Shown one piece after another: positions 16,315 through 24,716 of a DNA stretch of 33,485 bases (positions are counted from its first letter, which is position 1; each line of letters opens with the position of its first letter). The stretch comes from Bacteroidales bacterium (GTDB lineage: Bacteria; Bacteroidota; Bacteroidia; Bacteroidales; F082). The stretch is taken from the NCBI GenBank assembly GCA_017508895.1, contig JAFWRA010000209.1, positions 1 to 33,485 on the forward strand, given 5' to 3'. The position numbers and the translations under genes were made by a program. The notes under the pieces were generated by a model. The model was not told the DNA's origin. It worked only from the letters and a program-made list of their open reading frames with translations, and did no database searches.

Positions 16315-17771
16315 CAGTTGGCCTCCTTAAAAGCTTCCGACAAGACTTCCTTGTCGTCAAAATGGTTCTTTACTCCGTTGATTTCCTGATAGGTCTCGTG
16401 ACCTTTGCCTGCCAAAAGGATGATGTCGCCTTTCTTGGCTAAGGCTACGGCCGTGCGTATGGCTTCTCCTCGGTTGGTGATGCTTAACACTTTACGCTTG
16501 TCCTCTTCGGCGATGCCCGCTTTCATCTGTCGGATGATTTCGTCAGGGTCTTCGTTGCGAGGGTTGTCGCTGGTGAGGATGACCTTGTCGCTCAGCTTCA
16601 CTGCGACAGCGGCCATTTCAGGTCGTTTGGTGGCATCACGGTTGCCTCCGCATCCCACCACGGTGATTAGTGTTTCCTTGTGGCAGCGCACTTCGTTGAT
16701 GGTGGTGAGCACGTTCTCCAAAGCATCGGGTGTGTGGGCATAATCAACAATGCCGACAATGCCTTTGTCGGAATGTACCATATCGAAACGGCCGTTGGCT
16801 CCATGCAACTTGCTGATTTCAACCAGCAATTCGTCTTTATTGAATCCCAATGATAACGCGGCTCCGTAGATGGCCAACAGGTTACTGGCATTGAAGCCAC
16901 CAACAAGTTGGGTGTAAACTTCGGTACCGTTCACTTTGAGCAACATCCCGTCGAAGTGGCTTTCCATGATGACTCCCTTAAAGTCGGCATCGTGTTTCAG
17001 GGCGTAGCTCAGTTTTTTTGCTTTGGTGTTTTGCAACATGATGGCGCCGTTTTTGTCATCGAGGTTGGTGAGGGCAAAGGCGGTTTGAGGCAGATTGTCG
17101 AAGAATTTCTTTTTGGCATTGCGGTAGTTGACCATCGTTTTGTGGTAGTCGAGATGGTCATGGGTAAGGTTGGTGAAGATACCACCTGTGAAATGCAGTC
17201 CTGCAATACGGTCTTGTGCAACGCTGTGTGAACTCACCTCCATGAAGGCGTATTCACATTTGTTTTCGGCCATTTGTTGCAATAAGGCATTCAGTTCTAT
17301 GGGATCGGGGGTAGTGCGCGTCGAAGGGATGATCTCACGATTCACGATGTTCTCAATCGTGGAGAGCAATCCGCAGTTGTAGCCCGCATCGGTGAAAAGC
17401 CTATAAAGTAAGGTGGCTATAGTGGTCTTGCCGTTGGTGCCGGTCACTCCGACCAAACGCAGCTTCTTGGATGGATTGCCGTAGAAATTGGAAGCAGAGA
17501 CGCCTAGGACGTAGGCAGAGTTGTCAACCTTGACATAGGTGACGTTTTCCACCTTCTTTCGAGGCATCTTTTCGCCTACAATGGCCGTTGCACCTTGTTC
17601 GATGGCTTTGTCGATATAGTCGTGGCCGTCGACTTGCGTGCCTTTCACGGCAAAAAATAGTGTGTTGGGCTTGACCTTCCGCGAATCGAAAGCGATGTCG
17701 AGGATGTCCAAGTCCTTGTCACCTATTATCTCCAAAAGGTTACAGTTGACTAATATGTCTTTGAGTTTCAT
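16314..17771 (-). CDS. murE: UDP-MurNAc-L-Ala-D-Glu:meso-diaminopimelate ligase
   Basis: MurE adds the third stem-peptide residue. The 485-residue protein has the N-terminal FDSRKVKPNTLFFAVKG domain, the P-loop VTGTNGKTTIATL (GTNGKTT at 111-117), the DHLDYH motif, YRNAK with the probable carbamylated Lys220, and the C-terminal SDNPRNEDP. The DNPR motif (402-405) is the diagnostic signature for meso-diaminopimelate rather than L-lysine, so the wall is DAP-type. Its substrate is the product of MurD, which implies that a D-glutamate ligase works somewhere in this genome. It overlaps ftsI by four bases. Confidence 0.97.
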   Translation of the reverse strand: MKLKDILVNCNLLEIIGDKDLDILDIAFDSRKVKPNTLFFAVKGTQVDGHDYIDKAIEQGATAIVGEKMPRKKVENVTYVKVDNSAYVLGVSASNFYGNPSKKLRLVGVTGTNGKTTIATLLYRLFTDAGYNCGLLSTIENIVNREIIPSTRTTPDPIELNALLQQMAENKCEYAFMEVSSHSVAQDRIAGLHFTGGIFTNLTHDHLDYHKTMVNYRNAKKKFFDNLPQTAFALTNLDDKNGAIMLQNTKAKKLSYALKHDADFKGVIMESHFDGMLLKVNGTEVYTQLVGGFNASNLLAIYGAALSLGFNKDELLVEISKLHGANGRFDMVHSDKGIVGIVDYAHTPDALENVLTTINEVRCHKETLITVVGCGGNRDATKRPEMAAVAVKLSDKVILTSDNPRNEDPDEIIRQMKAGIAEEDKRKVLSITNRGEAIRTAVALAKKGDIILLAGKGHETYQEINGVKNHFDDKEVLSEAFKEAN

Positions 17772-19927
17772 TTTTTCTCCAGTTTTAAGTGAATGACAGG
17801 GTTGGTTTTGAGGGTGTCACCAGGATGCAACGACTGCTCTTTCACGGTTCCTTGACCTGCGAATTCGGTGCGAATGCCCATGTTTTCTAAGAGATAGACT
17901 GCATCGGTGATATCCATACCGACTACATTAGGCACGATGTTGTTGGCAAGTTGGGCTTCGCGTATGCTGATTTGACCGCTTTCGTTGCTTTCCACAGTGA
18001 CCCAGTCGCCATTGATGGCAAAGTCGTTGTAGTTTTTGGCGATGCCGTTGAGGTAATTGGCCTCTTTTTCATGACGGGCAAGAACAGGCCCCATGCCATA
18101 TTCAGGTGTTATGGTGAGAGAGTCGTCTTCCTGAACACCGATGCGCATGGCATATACTTTTTCTGCAATCTCCCTGAAACCAGGGGCAGAAACACCTCCT
18201 GCCGCCCATTTGGCCCCGCGAGCGCGGCTTACCATGACGATGCAACTGTAGCGAGGCTTGTCGGCTGGGAAATAGCCAACAAAAGTAGTGTTGTATAACT
18301 TCCTGCCGAGCCCAGGCTCATGGTAGGCATAACCTTGCACCTTATCATAATACTGGGCTGTCCCGGTCTTTCCCGCTACGTTGACGATACAATCAGCAAA
18401 TTGACGTTTAGCAGTACCTCTGATGGCGACTCCTTCCAACATGGTCTGGAGCTTTTCGATGGACTCGGGTGAGGCGATGTGCTCGTTGAGGACGATGGGA
18501 TCGTATTTCTCGATGGTCTGGTTGCCCCTACGGATTTCGGTGACAAATTGCGGCTTCATCATGCGGCCACCATTGGCAATGGCATTGTAAAGCATGAGGA
18601 GTTGCATTGGGGTTACGTTCACCTCATAGCCGATGGACATCCACGGTAAAGAGACATTTGACCACAGCTTTCTGCCGTCTTTGGTCTTGTCGTCAGGGTG
18701 TTTGATGACGGGTTCTGCCTCACCTTTGATGCCTGTGCCGATTTTCTTGTTCAGGCCTAAGGCATAGAGCCCTTCAACGTATTTTTCGGGATGCGCTGCA
18801 AAGTTTTTGGTGATGAGCACAGCAGTGCCTTTGTTAGACGACTGTTCGATAACTTCTTGCACGGTACAGATGCCGCCTTTGGCAAAACTGTGGTCGTCTT
18901 TCATGGTGCGGTTCGAGAACTTGATGGGTCCCGTGCCGATATTCACCAAGTCGGTGAGTTGTGTGTTCTCTTTGTGGTTGAGCAGCACCACCATTGAGGC
19001 TATCTTGAACACGGAACCAGGCTCGTAGCGTTCGGTCAATGCCACATTGTATGATTCTTCGTATACACCCGTTTCATGGTTGAGTCTTAAGTTGGCCAAT
19101 GCTTTCACATAACCCGTTTCCACGTCCATTAGGATGGCGCAACCCTGCTCGGCTTTATTGGTGACTAAAGTGTTGTTGAGGGCGCTTTCCACAACGTCTT
19201 GCAACTTGATGTCGAAGGTGGTGTAAACGTCGTCGCCGTTTTTGGCATCGATGTCATCTTCAGAATTGACAGGCATCCAGTCGCCATGGTGTATTCTTCG
19301 CACCAATTGCTTTCCGTTTTGACCTTTGAGGAAGTCGTTGTAGGCGCCTTCGATACCAAAATAGTAGCCTTTCTCTTCGTTGGCCATGCCGAGCATGAGG
19401 CTGGCAAGTTCCTTATAAGGATGGTCGCGGCGGATTTTCTTTTCGGTGATGATGCCGCCTTTATAGATACCGCGGTTAAAGATGACAAATTGCTCCATTT
19501 GGCGCAACTCCGTTTGCGTGATGTTCAGGGCAATTCTGTAATGGCGGTTCTTTTTGGCCTTGCCTTCGGCAAAGAAGGCTTTCCATTGTGCGGCGTTTCT
19601 TTTCGGGAAGAGGCCGGCCATTTGGCGGCAGAGCGAGTCGATGTTTTCGGCAAGGAAAACCGAATCAACAGCTTTATAGTCGAAGAAAACATCGTAAAGT
19701 GGAATGGAAATAGCCATCAGCTGACCGTCGGCAGAGAAGATGTTGCCGCGCGAAGCCTCCAAGGTCCTGACACGATATTCGCGTTGCTCGGCGCGTTCGA
19801 GCAGTTCTTTGTTGTCCTTGGTCTGCACGAGGATGATCTTCGCGATGATGGCGACACCGAAGACAAGAACGAGGATGTAAACCAGATAGGTCTTCAATAA
19901 GGTCTCTGTTTTTGGATCTGCTTTCAT
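17768..19927 (-). CDS. ftsI: Septal penicillin-binding protein FtsI/PBP3 with PASTA domain
   Basis: This class B transpeptidase cross-links septal peptidoglycan with FtsW. The 719-residue protein has a short cytoplasmic tail, one membrane segment (about 14-34) and a pedestal domain. The transpeptidase domain carries Ser305-Val-Phe-Lys308 (nucleophile motif), Ser363-Ser-Asn365 and Lys520-Thr-Gly. The last 65 residues (IVPNVVGMDITDAVYLL onward) form a single PASTA domain, which FtsI of E. coli lacks. It overlaps the FtsL-like gene by four bases upstream (ATGA) and murE by four bases downstream. Confidence 0.96.
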   Translation of the reverse strand: MKADPKTETLLKTYLVYILVLVFGVAIIAKIILVQTKDNKELLERAEQREYRVRTLEASRGNIFSADGQLMAISIPLYDVFFDYKAVDSVFLAENIDSLCRQMAGLFPKRNAAQWKAFFAEGKAKKNRHYRIALNITQTELRQMEQFVIFNRGIYKGGIITEKKIRRDHPYKELASLMLGMANEEKGYYFGIEGAYNDFLKGQNGKQLVRRIHHGDWMPVNSEDDIDAKNGDDVYTTFDIKLQDVVESALNNTLVTNKAEQGCAILMDVETGYVKALANLRLNHETGVYEESYNVALTERYEPGSVFKIASMVVLLNHKENTQLTDLVNIGTGPIKFSNRTMKDDHSFAKGGICTVQEVIEQSSNKGTAVLITKNFAAHPEKYVEGLYALGLNKKIGTGIKGEAEPVIKHPDDKTKDGRKLWSNVSLPWMSIGYEVNVTPMQLLMLYNAIANGGRMMKPQFVTEIRRGNQTIEKYDPIVLNEHIASPESIEKLQTMLEGVAIRGTAKRQFADCIVNVAGKTGTAQYYDKVQGYAYHEPGLGRKLYNTTFVGYFPADKPRYSCIVMVSRARGAKWAAGGVSAPGFREIAEKVYAMRIGVQEDDSLTITPEYGMGPVLARHEKEANYLNGIAKNYNDFAINGDWVTVESNESGQISIREAQLANNIVPNVVGMDITDAVYLLENMGIRTEFAGQGTVKEQSLHPGDTLKTNPVIHLKLEKK

Positions 19928-20292
19928 TGTTCCTTCGTGTTTTCTTCGTTGATATTGATGCGCTTCAGTGGCTCGGTTGCCTCTTTCAAGCCAACGTTGG
20001 CCAGTTTCTTAGCCAACACGGATTGCTTGGAGGCTTCCATGATGGCAGACTTCACTTGGATGTATTCCACCTGAAGGTCGTTCAACTTTTTGGTGGTTTG
20101 TGTCAATTCGCGGTTGCGTTCTTCGGCGATATAGGTATTGGTGATGATGGCCATCAGCAAGATGGTGATGTAGACCATGAAGGGAAACTGCTTGGTGAAT
20201 TTCTCCCTCACGAGGAAACCACCGCCCAAAACGGTCATGGCGTTTTTCTTCTTGCGCTTGCTTCGGCTTTTCTCTTTCTTCTCTTCTTCCAT
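19924..20292 (-). CDS. ftsL: FtsL-like divisome protein
   Basis: The 122-residue bitopic protein has a highly basic cytoplasmic N-terminus (KSRSKRKKKNAM), one membrane segment (about 37-54, FPFMVYITILLMAIITNTY) and a periplasmic heptad-rich helix (AEERNRELTQTTKKLNDLQV) that should form a coiled coil. By topology and position between rsmH and ftsI it is the Bacteroidota FtsL equivalent, which holds FtsW-FtsI in the divisome. Sequence identity in this family is minimal. The frame stays open to 20541, but that part is inside rsmH. The ATG at 20292 lies two bases after the rsmH stop and precedes the typical basic segment. Confidence 0.88.
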   Translation of the reverse strand: MEEEKKEKSRSKRKKKNAMTVLGGGFLVREKFTKQFPFMVYITILLMAIITNTYIAEERNRELTQTTKKLNDLQVEYIQVKSAIMEASKQSVLAKKLANVGLKEATEPLKRININEENTKEQ

Positions 20293-20294
20293 GG

Positions 20295-21194
20295 TTAAAT
20301 CCTTTCTGCAATTCTGAGTTTGGCACTGCGTGCCCTGCTGTTGTTTCCAATTTCCTCGTCGGAGGGAGTGATGGGCTTGCGGGTGATGATATGGTAGGGT
20401 GTAAGTAGGTTGCCGAAGAAGTCTTTTTCTTCCTTTCCTTCGGCGTTGCCTGTCTTCATGTAGTTCTTCACGAGGCGGTCTTCCAATGAATGATACGACA
20501 TCACCACAAGACGTCCGCCTGGCTTCAGCACGTCGGGGCATTGGGTGAGGAAGGCATCGAGGGCGTCGAGCTCTTGGTTCACTTCAATGCGCAAGGCTTG
20601 GAAGAGCTGGGCGAGGATTTTGTTTTCTTTTCCTCTCGGTAAGCGGCGTCGCACCGCAGTTTTCAGCTGTTCTGTGGTCTCGATAGGCTCTGCGTCGCGA
20701 GCCATGATGATGTCGGAGGCCATGAGTTGGGGCTGCTGCATCTCGCCATAGAGTCGTAGAATGCGTGTCAAGTTGGCATGGTCGTAAGTGTTAATTACGG
20801 TTGCGGCATCGTTGGGCGTCATCTGGCTCATGCGCATGTCCAATGGGCCATCGAATCGGGTGGAGAATCCTTTTTCGGGTGTGTCGAATTGGTGCGATGA
20901 AACACCCAAATCGGCAATGACACCATCAATCTTTCCTCCGTGATAGAGTTGGATGAAGTTTTTGAAGTACTTGAAATTCTGTGGGATGAAGGTAAAACGA
21001 TCATCGTCAAAAGCGTTAGCTTCAGCGTCTTCGTCCTGGTCGAAAGCGTAGAGGTGCCCTGTCGTGAGGCGTTCTAGGATGGCGCGCGAGTGGCCGCCGC
21101 CGCCAAAAGTGACGTCGGCGTACACGCCTTCGGGGTTAATGTTCAGACCCCCGACACATTCGTTCAACATGACCGGATTGTGATACATTTTCAC
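20295..21194 (-). CDS. rsmH: 16S rRNA (cytosine-1402-N4)-methyltransferase
   Basis: RsmH (MraW) methylates N4 of C1402 in the decoding site of 16S rRNA. The 299-residue protein has the substrate-entry motif YHNPVMLNECVGGL, the SAM-binding loop DVTFGGGGHSRAIL, GVIADLGVSSHQFD, the GPLDMRMSQ helix and the C-terminal SYHSLEDRLVKNY and RAKLRIAERI-like end (ARSAKLRIAERI). An alternative start at 21188 would drop two residues. It follows mraZ after six bases and is followed by ftsL after two. Confidence 0.97.
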   Translation of the reverse strand: MKMYHNPVMLNECVGGLNINPEGVYADVTFGGGGHSRAILERLTTGHLYAFDQDEDAEANAFDDDRFTFIPQNFKYFKNFIQLYHGGKIDGVIADLGVSSHQFDTPEKGFSTRFDGPLDMRMSQMTPNDAATVINTYDHANLTRILRLYGEMQQPQLMASDIIMARDAEPIETTEQLKTAVRRRLPRGKENKILAQLFQALRIEVNQELDALDAFLTQCPDVLKPGGRLVVMSYHSLEDRLVKNYMKTGNAEGKEEKDFFGNLLTPYHIITRKPITPSDEEIGNNSRARSAKLRIAERI

Positions 21195-21200
21195 CCCTCC

Positions 21201-21650
21201 TTATTTTATGTTTTCGCTAAGTAACTTGAAGAAAACTTCATCGTCGAGTTCGTTGATGGACTGTTCGTAAAGGTCTTTGTCCCAAATCTCCATCTTCGTT
21301 GTGACCGCGGTGATGACGATGTCTTTGACGAGAGAACCTTTCTCGATTAAGTCTTTTGGGATTTGTAACCTGCCACTACCATCGAGTTTCACGAAACGTG
21401 CGCCGCTGTTGTATTTACGCATCACGGCTTCTTCATTCACGTTGAACTGGCTGAATTTGGCGCGCAATTGATCTTGCACCTCATACCAGTCTTTCTTCGT
21501 GTAGAGCTCCAGGCAATGGGCATGCAGCCCGGGGCGAAGGATAAAGCCTTCCTCCGCTTCGCTGCCCAATTGCTCCTTGAATTCGCTGGGGACCAAAACA
21601 CGTCCTTTTGCGTCCAATTTGCAATTATGATGTCCTACCAGATAGCTCAT
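21201..21650 (-). CDS. mraZ: Transcriptional regulator MraZ
   Basis: MraZ is the first gene of the dcw operon and, in characterised bacteria, an autorepressor that binds repeats upstream of itself. The 149-residue protein contains the two AbrB-like halves of the family: DAKGRVLVPSEFKEQL near the N-terminus and LDGSGRLQIPKDLIEKG in the second half, which together build the ring-forming DNA-binding fold. Immediately upstream, TG-starting pentamers repeat every 10 bases over the predicted promoter, which fits self-control. Confidence 0.95.
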   Translation of the reverse strand: MSYLVGHHNCKLDAKGRVLVPSEFKEQLGSEAEEGFILRPGLHAHCLELYTKKDWYEVQDQLRAKFSQFNVNEEAVMRKYNSGARFVKLDGSGRLQIPKDLIEKGSLVKDIVITAVTTKMEIWDKDLYEQSINELDDEVFFKLLSENIK

Positions 21651-21675
21651 TTTCGGTTCGACGATTTTTCAGCCG

Positions 21676-21683
21676 CAAAGATA
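21676..21683 (-). promoter_or_regulatory. -7 promoter element for mraZ and the dcw operon
   Basis: On the minus strand this reads TATCTTTG, an exact TAnnTTTG match, placed 25 bases before the mraZ ATG. No convincing -33 TTG is visible at the usual distance, where the MraZ-type repeats lie instead. Confidence 0.65.
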
Positions 21684-21717
21684 TACACTTTCTCCCATTT
21701 CTCACCACTTTTCTACA
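21683..21717 (-). promoter_or_regulatory. Probable MraZ operator repeats
   Basis: Reading the minus strand, four pentamers recur every 10 bases: TGTAG (21713-21717), TGGTG (21703-21707), TGGGA (21693-21697) and TGTAT (21683-21687). The middle two match the TGGGN-N5 pattern known for MraZ boxes. The array runs up to and one base into the -7 element, as expected for an autorepressor site. Confidence 0.55.
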
Positions 21718-21889
21718 CAATTCTTATGTCTATTTTTCAACAGTGGTTGTTGATAACTTTGTTCATATCTTGTTTATAACATTGTTAACAATTTGCCACC
21801 CAAAAAAGGAAAGATGTGTTGATGGGCGGTATTTTGCCTTTTTTGGGTGTTTTTTCAGGCGAAAACGACCATCCCATTTTTCTTTTTAC

Positions 21890-21897
21890 TATTTTTG
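21890..21897 (+). promoter_or_regulatory. -7 promoter element for the glsA-glsB-engB unit
   Basis: TATTTTTG matches TAnnTTTG exactly and ends 23 bases before the glsA ATG. It is divergent from the mraZ promoter, with about 205 bases between the two -7 elements. Confidence 0.6.
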
Positions 21898-21920
21898 CCG
21901 ATTGTAGAGATTTTTCGATT

Positions 21921-22796
21921 ATGGATTCGGAACAGAACAACCTTATCGACTTAAGGAAGATTTTCACGGCAAAAGTGCCCAAGCTGATGAAGTATATGCC
22001 TGAATGGCTGTTTAGGAAAATTCAGCGTCTGTTGCATGAAGACGACATCAACGAGATTCTGACTAAATATGCCGACAAGGAAGGAATTGATTTCATCAAT
22101 GCAGTGGTGGCCGATTTTAATCTTGATGTTGTTTTGAAAGGTGTTGACAACCTGATGGAGAGCGACCGCATCCTTGTGGCCTCCAATCATCCTTTGGGTG
22201 GCCTCGACGGTATTGCGCTCATCGGTGCGGTGGGCAACCATAGGGGAGAGACCTTGACCCCTGTCAACGATTTCTTGATGTTTGTGAAGAACCTGCGTCC
22301 GATTTTCATTCCCGTCAGTAAGGTGGGCAGTGCTACCGCCAATCGTGAGGAGAGCCTCAAACTCTTCAATGAAACTTTTGCTGGCGATGCCACGATTTGT
22401 TATTTCCCTTTTGGCCTCTGCTCGCGCAAGTCTAAAGGCGGAAAAATCATGGATTTGGACTGGAAAAAAACGTTTATAACGAAATCGAAGGCTTATCAGC
22501 GCGACATTGTCCCCGTGCATATCGAAGGCCGCAACTCCAACTTTTTCTATAACCTTGCCCGTCTGCGCAAACGCTTGGGAATCAAGGTGAATATTGAGAT
22601 GGCTTTCCTCGTCGATGAGTTCTTCAAGCAACGCAACAAGCAGCTGACCATCACCTTCGGCAAGCCTATTCCTTATCAAACTTTCGACCGTCGGTTCACC
22701 GATGCCCAATGGGCGGAGAAGCTTCGCACTTTTTCCTATAATTTGGCGAACGATGCCGATTTGGTTTTTGATCCTCAAAAAGAATATACGATATGA
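21921..22796 (+). CDS. glsA: Glycine-lipid O-acyltransferase GlsA (PlsC-like)
   Basis: This 291-residue acyltransferase has the PlsC-family catalytic motif as NHPLGGLDG (His90 and Asp96, an HX5D spacing seen in Bacteroidota homologues). Further on it has FIPVSKVGSATANREESL and YFPFGLCSRKSKGG, corresponding to later acyltransferase blocks. In Bacteroides thetaiotaomicron the matching adjacent genes glsA and glsB make glycine lipids: GlsB N-acylates glycine with a 3-hydroxy fatty acid and GlsA then O-acylates that hydroxyl. The same lipids feed flavolipin-type serine-glycine lipids. The frame extends to 21816, but the ATG at 21921 lies just after a -7 element. It overlaps glsB by four bases (ATGA), strong support for a shared pathway. 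Confidence 0.85.
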   Translation: MDSEQNNLIDLRKIFTAKVPKLMKYMPEWLFRKIQRLLHEDDINEILTKYADKEGIDFINAVVADFNLDVVLKGVDNLMESDRILVASNHPLGGLDGIALIGAVGNHRGETLTPVNDFLMFVKNLRPIFIPVSKVGSATANREESLKLFNETFAGDATICYFPFGLCSRKSKGGKIMDLDWKKTFITKSKAYQRDIVPVHIEGRNSNFFYNLARLRKRLGIKVNIEMAFLVDEFFKQRNKQLTITFGKPIPYQTFDRRFTDAQWAEKLRTFSYNLANDADLVFDPQKEYTI

Positions 22797-23770
22797 TGAA
22801 AGATATTATTGCACCGGTGCCAGTTGAGGCCATCATGGATGAGTTGACCCGTGACAAGTTTTTCCGCAAAACCAACAATGCGAGCAACGAGATTTATATC
22901 CTTTCAGCCCATGATTCGCCAAATATCATGCGTGAAATCGGTCGCCTGCGCGAAATCAGCTTCCGCGACTCTGGCGGTGGTACGGGCCTTGACTGCGATA
23001 TTGACGTGTTTGACACCCGTGAGGAGAATTATTTCATGCAGCTCATCGTGTGGAATCCTACTGATCGTGCCATCGTGGGTGGCTACCGTTTCCTTCTTTG
23101 CGACGGTCTTCCTGTTGACGACAACGGTCAGGTTGATACACCTACTAGCGAACTTTTCCTTTATTCCAAGAAGTTCGTGGAGGAGTATCTTCCCGGCACC
23201 ATCGAGTTGGGCCGTTCCTTCGTGCAGCCCAATTACCAGCCTTCAAAGAGCCTTTCAAAAGGCCTGTATTCTTTGGATAACTTGTGGGATGGCCTAGGTT
23301 CGTTGGTCGATATCTATCCTGATGCCTTGTATTATTTTGGCAAGGTGACGATGTATCCCACTTTGGAACGTACTTCTCGCGACATGATTCTTTATTTCAT
23401 GCAAAAGCACTTCCCTGACAAGGAACATTTGGTTACGGTGCGACCTGAGTTGAATCTTCCTATCCTTACTGATATTCAATGGCTTGATAGCGTATTTAAT
23501 GCCGATAATTATCGCGACAACTACAAGACTTTGGTCAAGCTGGTGCGTGAACGGGGTGCCGCTGTGCCGCCTTTGGTGAACGCTTACATGAACCTCTCGC
23601 CCACTTTACGTTCCTTTGGTACCGCTCTCAATCCAGGTTTTGGCGAAGTGGAGGAAACAGGTATCTTGATGACCATAAGTGACATGTTTGAGGATAAAGT
23701 GAAACGCCACTTGATTTATGACATGAATGAGATCCCAGAACATTTAAAAATGCCCTTCTATGCAAATTAA
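22793..23770 (+). CDS. glsB: Glycine N-acyltransferase GlsB (hemolysin/OlsB-like GNAT fold)
   Basis: The 325-residue protein belongs to the family often labelled putative hemolysin, related to ornithine-lipid N-acyltransferase OlsB. Visible features are the early block [19 protein letters not shown], the beta-strand pair [20 protein letters not shown], the core motif [14 protein letters not shown] (ELGRSFVQP at 138-146) and the [12 protein letters not shown] segment. By comparison with Bacteroides GlsB, it should transfer a 3-hydroxyacyl chain from acyl carrier protein to glycine. It is tightly linked to glsA before it and overlaps engB by 11 bases after it. It is unrelated to the YeaQ-family proteins that some databases also call GlsB. 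Confidence 0.85.
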   Translation: MMKDIIAPVPVEAIMDELTRDKFFRKTNNASNEIYILSAHDSPNIMREIGRLREISFRDSGGGTGLDCDIDVFDTREENYFMQLIVWNPTDRAIVGGYRFLLCDGLPVDDNGQVDTPTSELFLYSKKFVEEYLPGTIELGRSFVQPNYQPSKSLSKGLYSLDNLWDGLGSLVDIYPDALYYFGKVTMYPTLERTSRDMILYFMQKHFPDKEHLVTVRPELNLPILTDIQWLDSVFNADNYRDNYKTLVKLVRERGAAVPPLVNAYMNLSPTLRSFGTALNPGFGEVEETGILMTISDMFEDKVKRHLIYDMNEIPEHLKMPFYAN

Positions 23771-24377
23771 CAAAGCCGAATTTCTGATGAGCAACACTCG
23801 CTTTGAGTTTCTCCCCAACGACAATATCCCGGAATATGCCTTCATCGGTCGCTCGAATGTGGGTAAGTCTTCGCTAATTAATTTGCTGGTGCAACGTAAG
23901 GGCTTGGCAAAGACTTCCTCTGTTCCAGGCAAGACGGTGGCCATCAATCATTTCATTGTCAACGACGCTTGGTATCTTGTCGACTTGCCGGGTTATGGTT
24001 ATGCACAACATTCGAAGAAAACGCGTGAACAGTGGCGTGTCATGATCAACAATTACATCACACGCCGCCGCAACTTGGTGACGACTTTTGTGCTGGTCGA
24101 TGCACGTCTTGAGCCGCAAAACAACGACTTGGGCTTCATGGAATGGTTGGGCGAGAGTCAGGTGCCTTTTTGCATCGTCTTCACCAAGGCCGACAAGGTG
24201 TCGAAAGCCGAACTCGATCGTAACGTGCAGGCGATGAACAACCGCCTGTTGGAGAATTGGGAGGAATTGCCGCCCATCTTCATCACCTCGGCGGAGAAGA
24301 AGCAGGGGAGAGACGAAGTGTTGGATTATATCGAGCAACAAAACAAAGAGATAGCCGATCTTCTCAACAAGAAATAG
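23760..24377 (+). CDS. engB: Ribosome biogenesis GTPase YsxC/EngB
   Basis: This 205-residue TRAFAC GTPase takes part in late large-subunit (50S) assembly. G motifs are clear: G1 GRSNVGKSS (30-38), G2 around PGKT, G3 DLPGYGYA (75 onward), G4 TKADK (from 142) and G5 [12 protein letters not shown]. The N-terminal [31 protein letters not shown] layout is typical of the family. Its start lies within the end of glsB (11-base overlap), so it is very probably cotranscribed with the glycine-lipid genes. Confidence 0.96.
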   Translation: MQINKAEFLMSNTRFEFLPNDNIPEYAFIGRSNVGKSSLINLLVQRKGLAKTSSVPGKTVAINHFIVNDAWYLVDLPGYGYAQHSKKTREQWRVMINNYITRRRNLVTTFVLVDARLEPQNNDLGFMEWLGESQVPFCIVFTKADKVSKAELDRNVQAMNNRLLENWEELPPIFITSAEKKQGRDEVLDYIEQQNKEIADLLNKK

Positions 24378-24418
24378 CAACTACAATTAACTTCAATATT
24401 CACAAAATCTACATCATT

Positions 24419-24661
24419 ATGGGAATGTTAGTTTCAATTTTGATTGGCGCGCTGGCAGGTATCATCGCCGGTAAAATCATGAACTACGGCCTCGGTTTGA
24501 TCTGGGCCATCATCGTCGGTGTCGTCGGCGGCTTCTTAGGCAGCTGGATCTTTAGCATTATCGGTCTTCCCGTCAGTACCTCATTCTGGGGTCAGCTTTT
24601 GGTCGGTACAGTGGGTGCCGTGGTCTTGCTGTGGCTTGTTTCTAAGATTAAGAAGAAATAA
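24419..24661 (+). CDS. Small membrane protein of the YeaQ/YmgE (transglycosylase-associated) family
   Basis: The 80-residue protein is almost entirely hydrophobic, with three predicted membrane segments and glycine-rich helices (SILIGALAGIIAGKI, IWAIIVGVVGGFLGSWIF, GQLLVGTVGAVVLLWLV) ending in KIKKK. This is the layout of the YeaQ/YmgE family, small inner-membrane proteins often induced by stress but with no settled biochemical role. The frame is open upstream into engB to 24257, but the ATG at 24419 begins the hydrophobic protein. It lies 41 bases after engB and just before a strong terminator. Confidence 0.85.
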   Translation: MGMLVSILIGALAGIIAGKIMNYGLGLIWAIIVGVVGGFLGSWIFSIIGLPVSTSFWGQLLVGTVGAVVLLWLVSKIKKK

Positions 24662-24684
24662 GTCTAACGTCGTGCGTTAATACA

Positions 24685-24710
24685 AAAAGCGAAGTTCAGG
24701 CTTCGCTTTT
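24685..24710. terminator. Bidirectional terminator between the engB unit and mutS2
   Basis: A perfect 10 bp stem (AAAAGCGAAG with CTTCGCTTTT) closes the loop TTCAGG. It is followed by TTTTTTT on the plus strand, and the AAAA flank gives a T-run on the minus strand. It ends six bases before the mutS2 stop codon, so it can serve both convergent units. Confidence 0.9.
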
Positions 24711-24716
24711 TTTGTG

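Noticed and set aside
20293..20541. N-terminal extension of the FtsL-like protein
   Set aside because: This part is an alternate frame inside rsmH, rich in Arg, Gln and His. The ATG at 20292 begins the expected basic tail and membrane segment.
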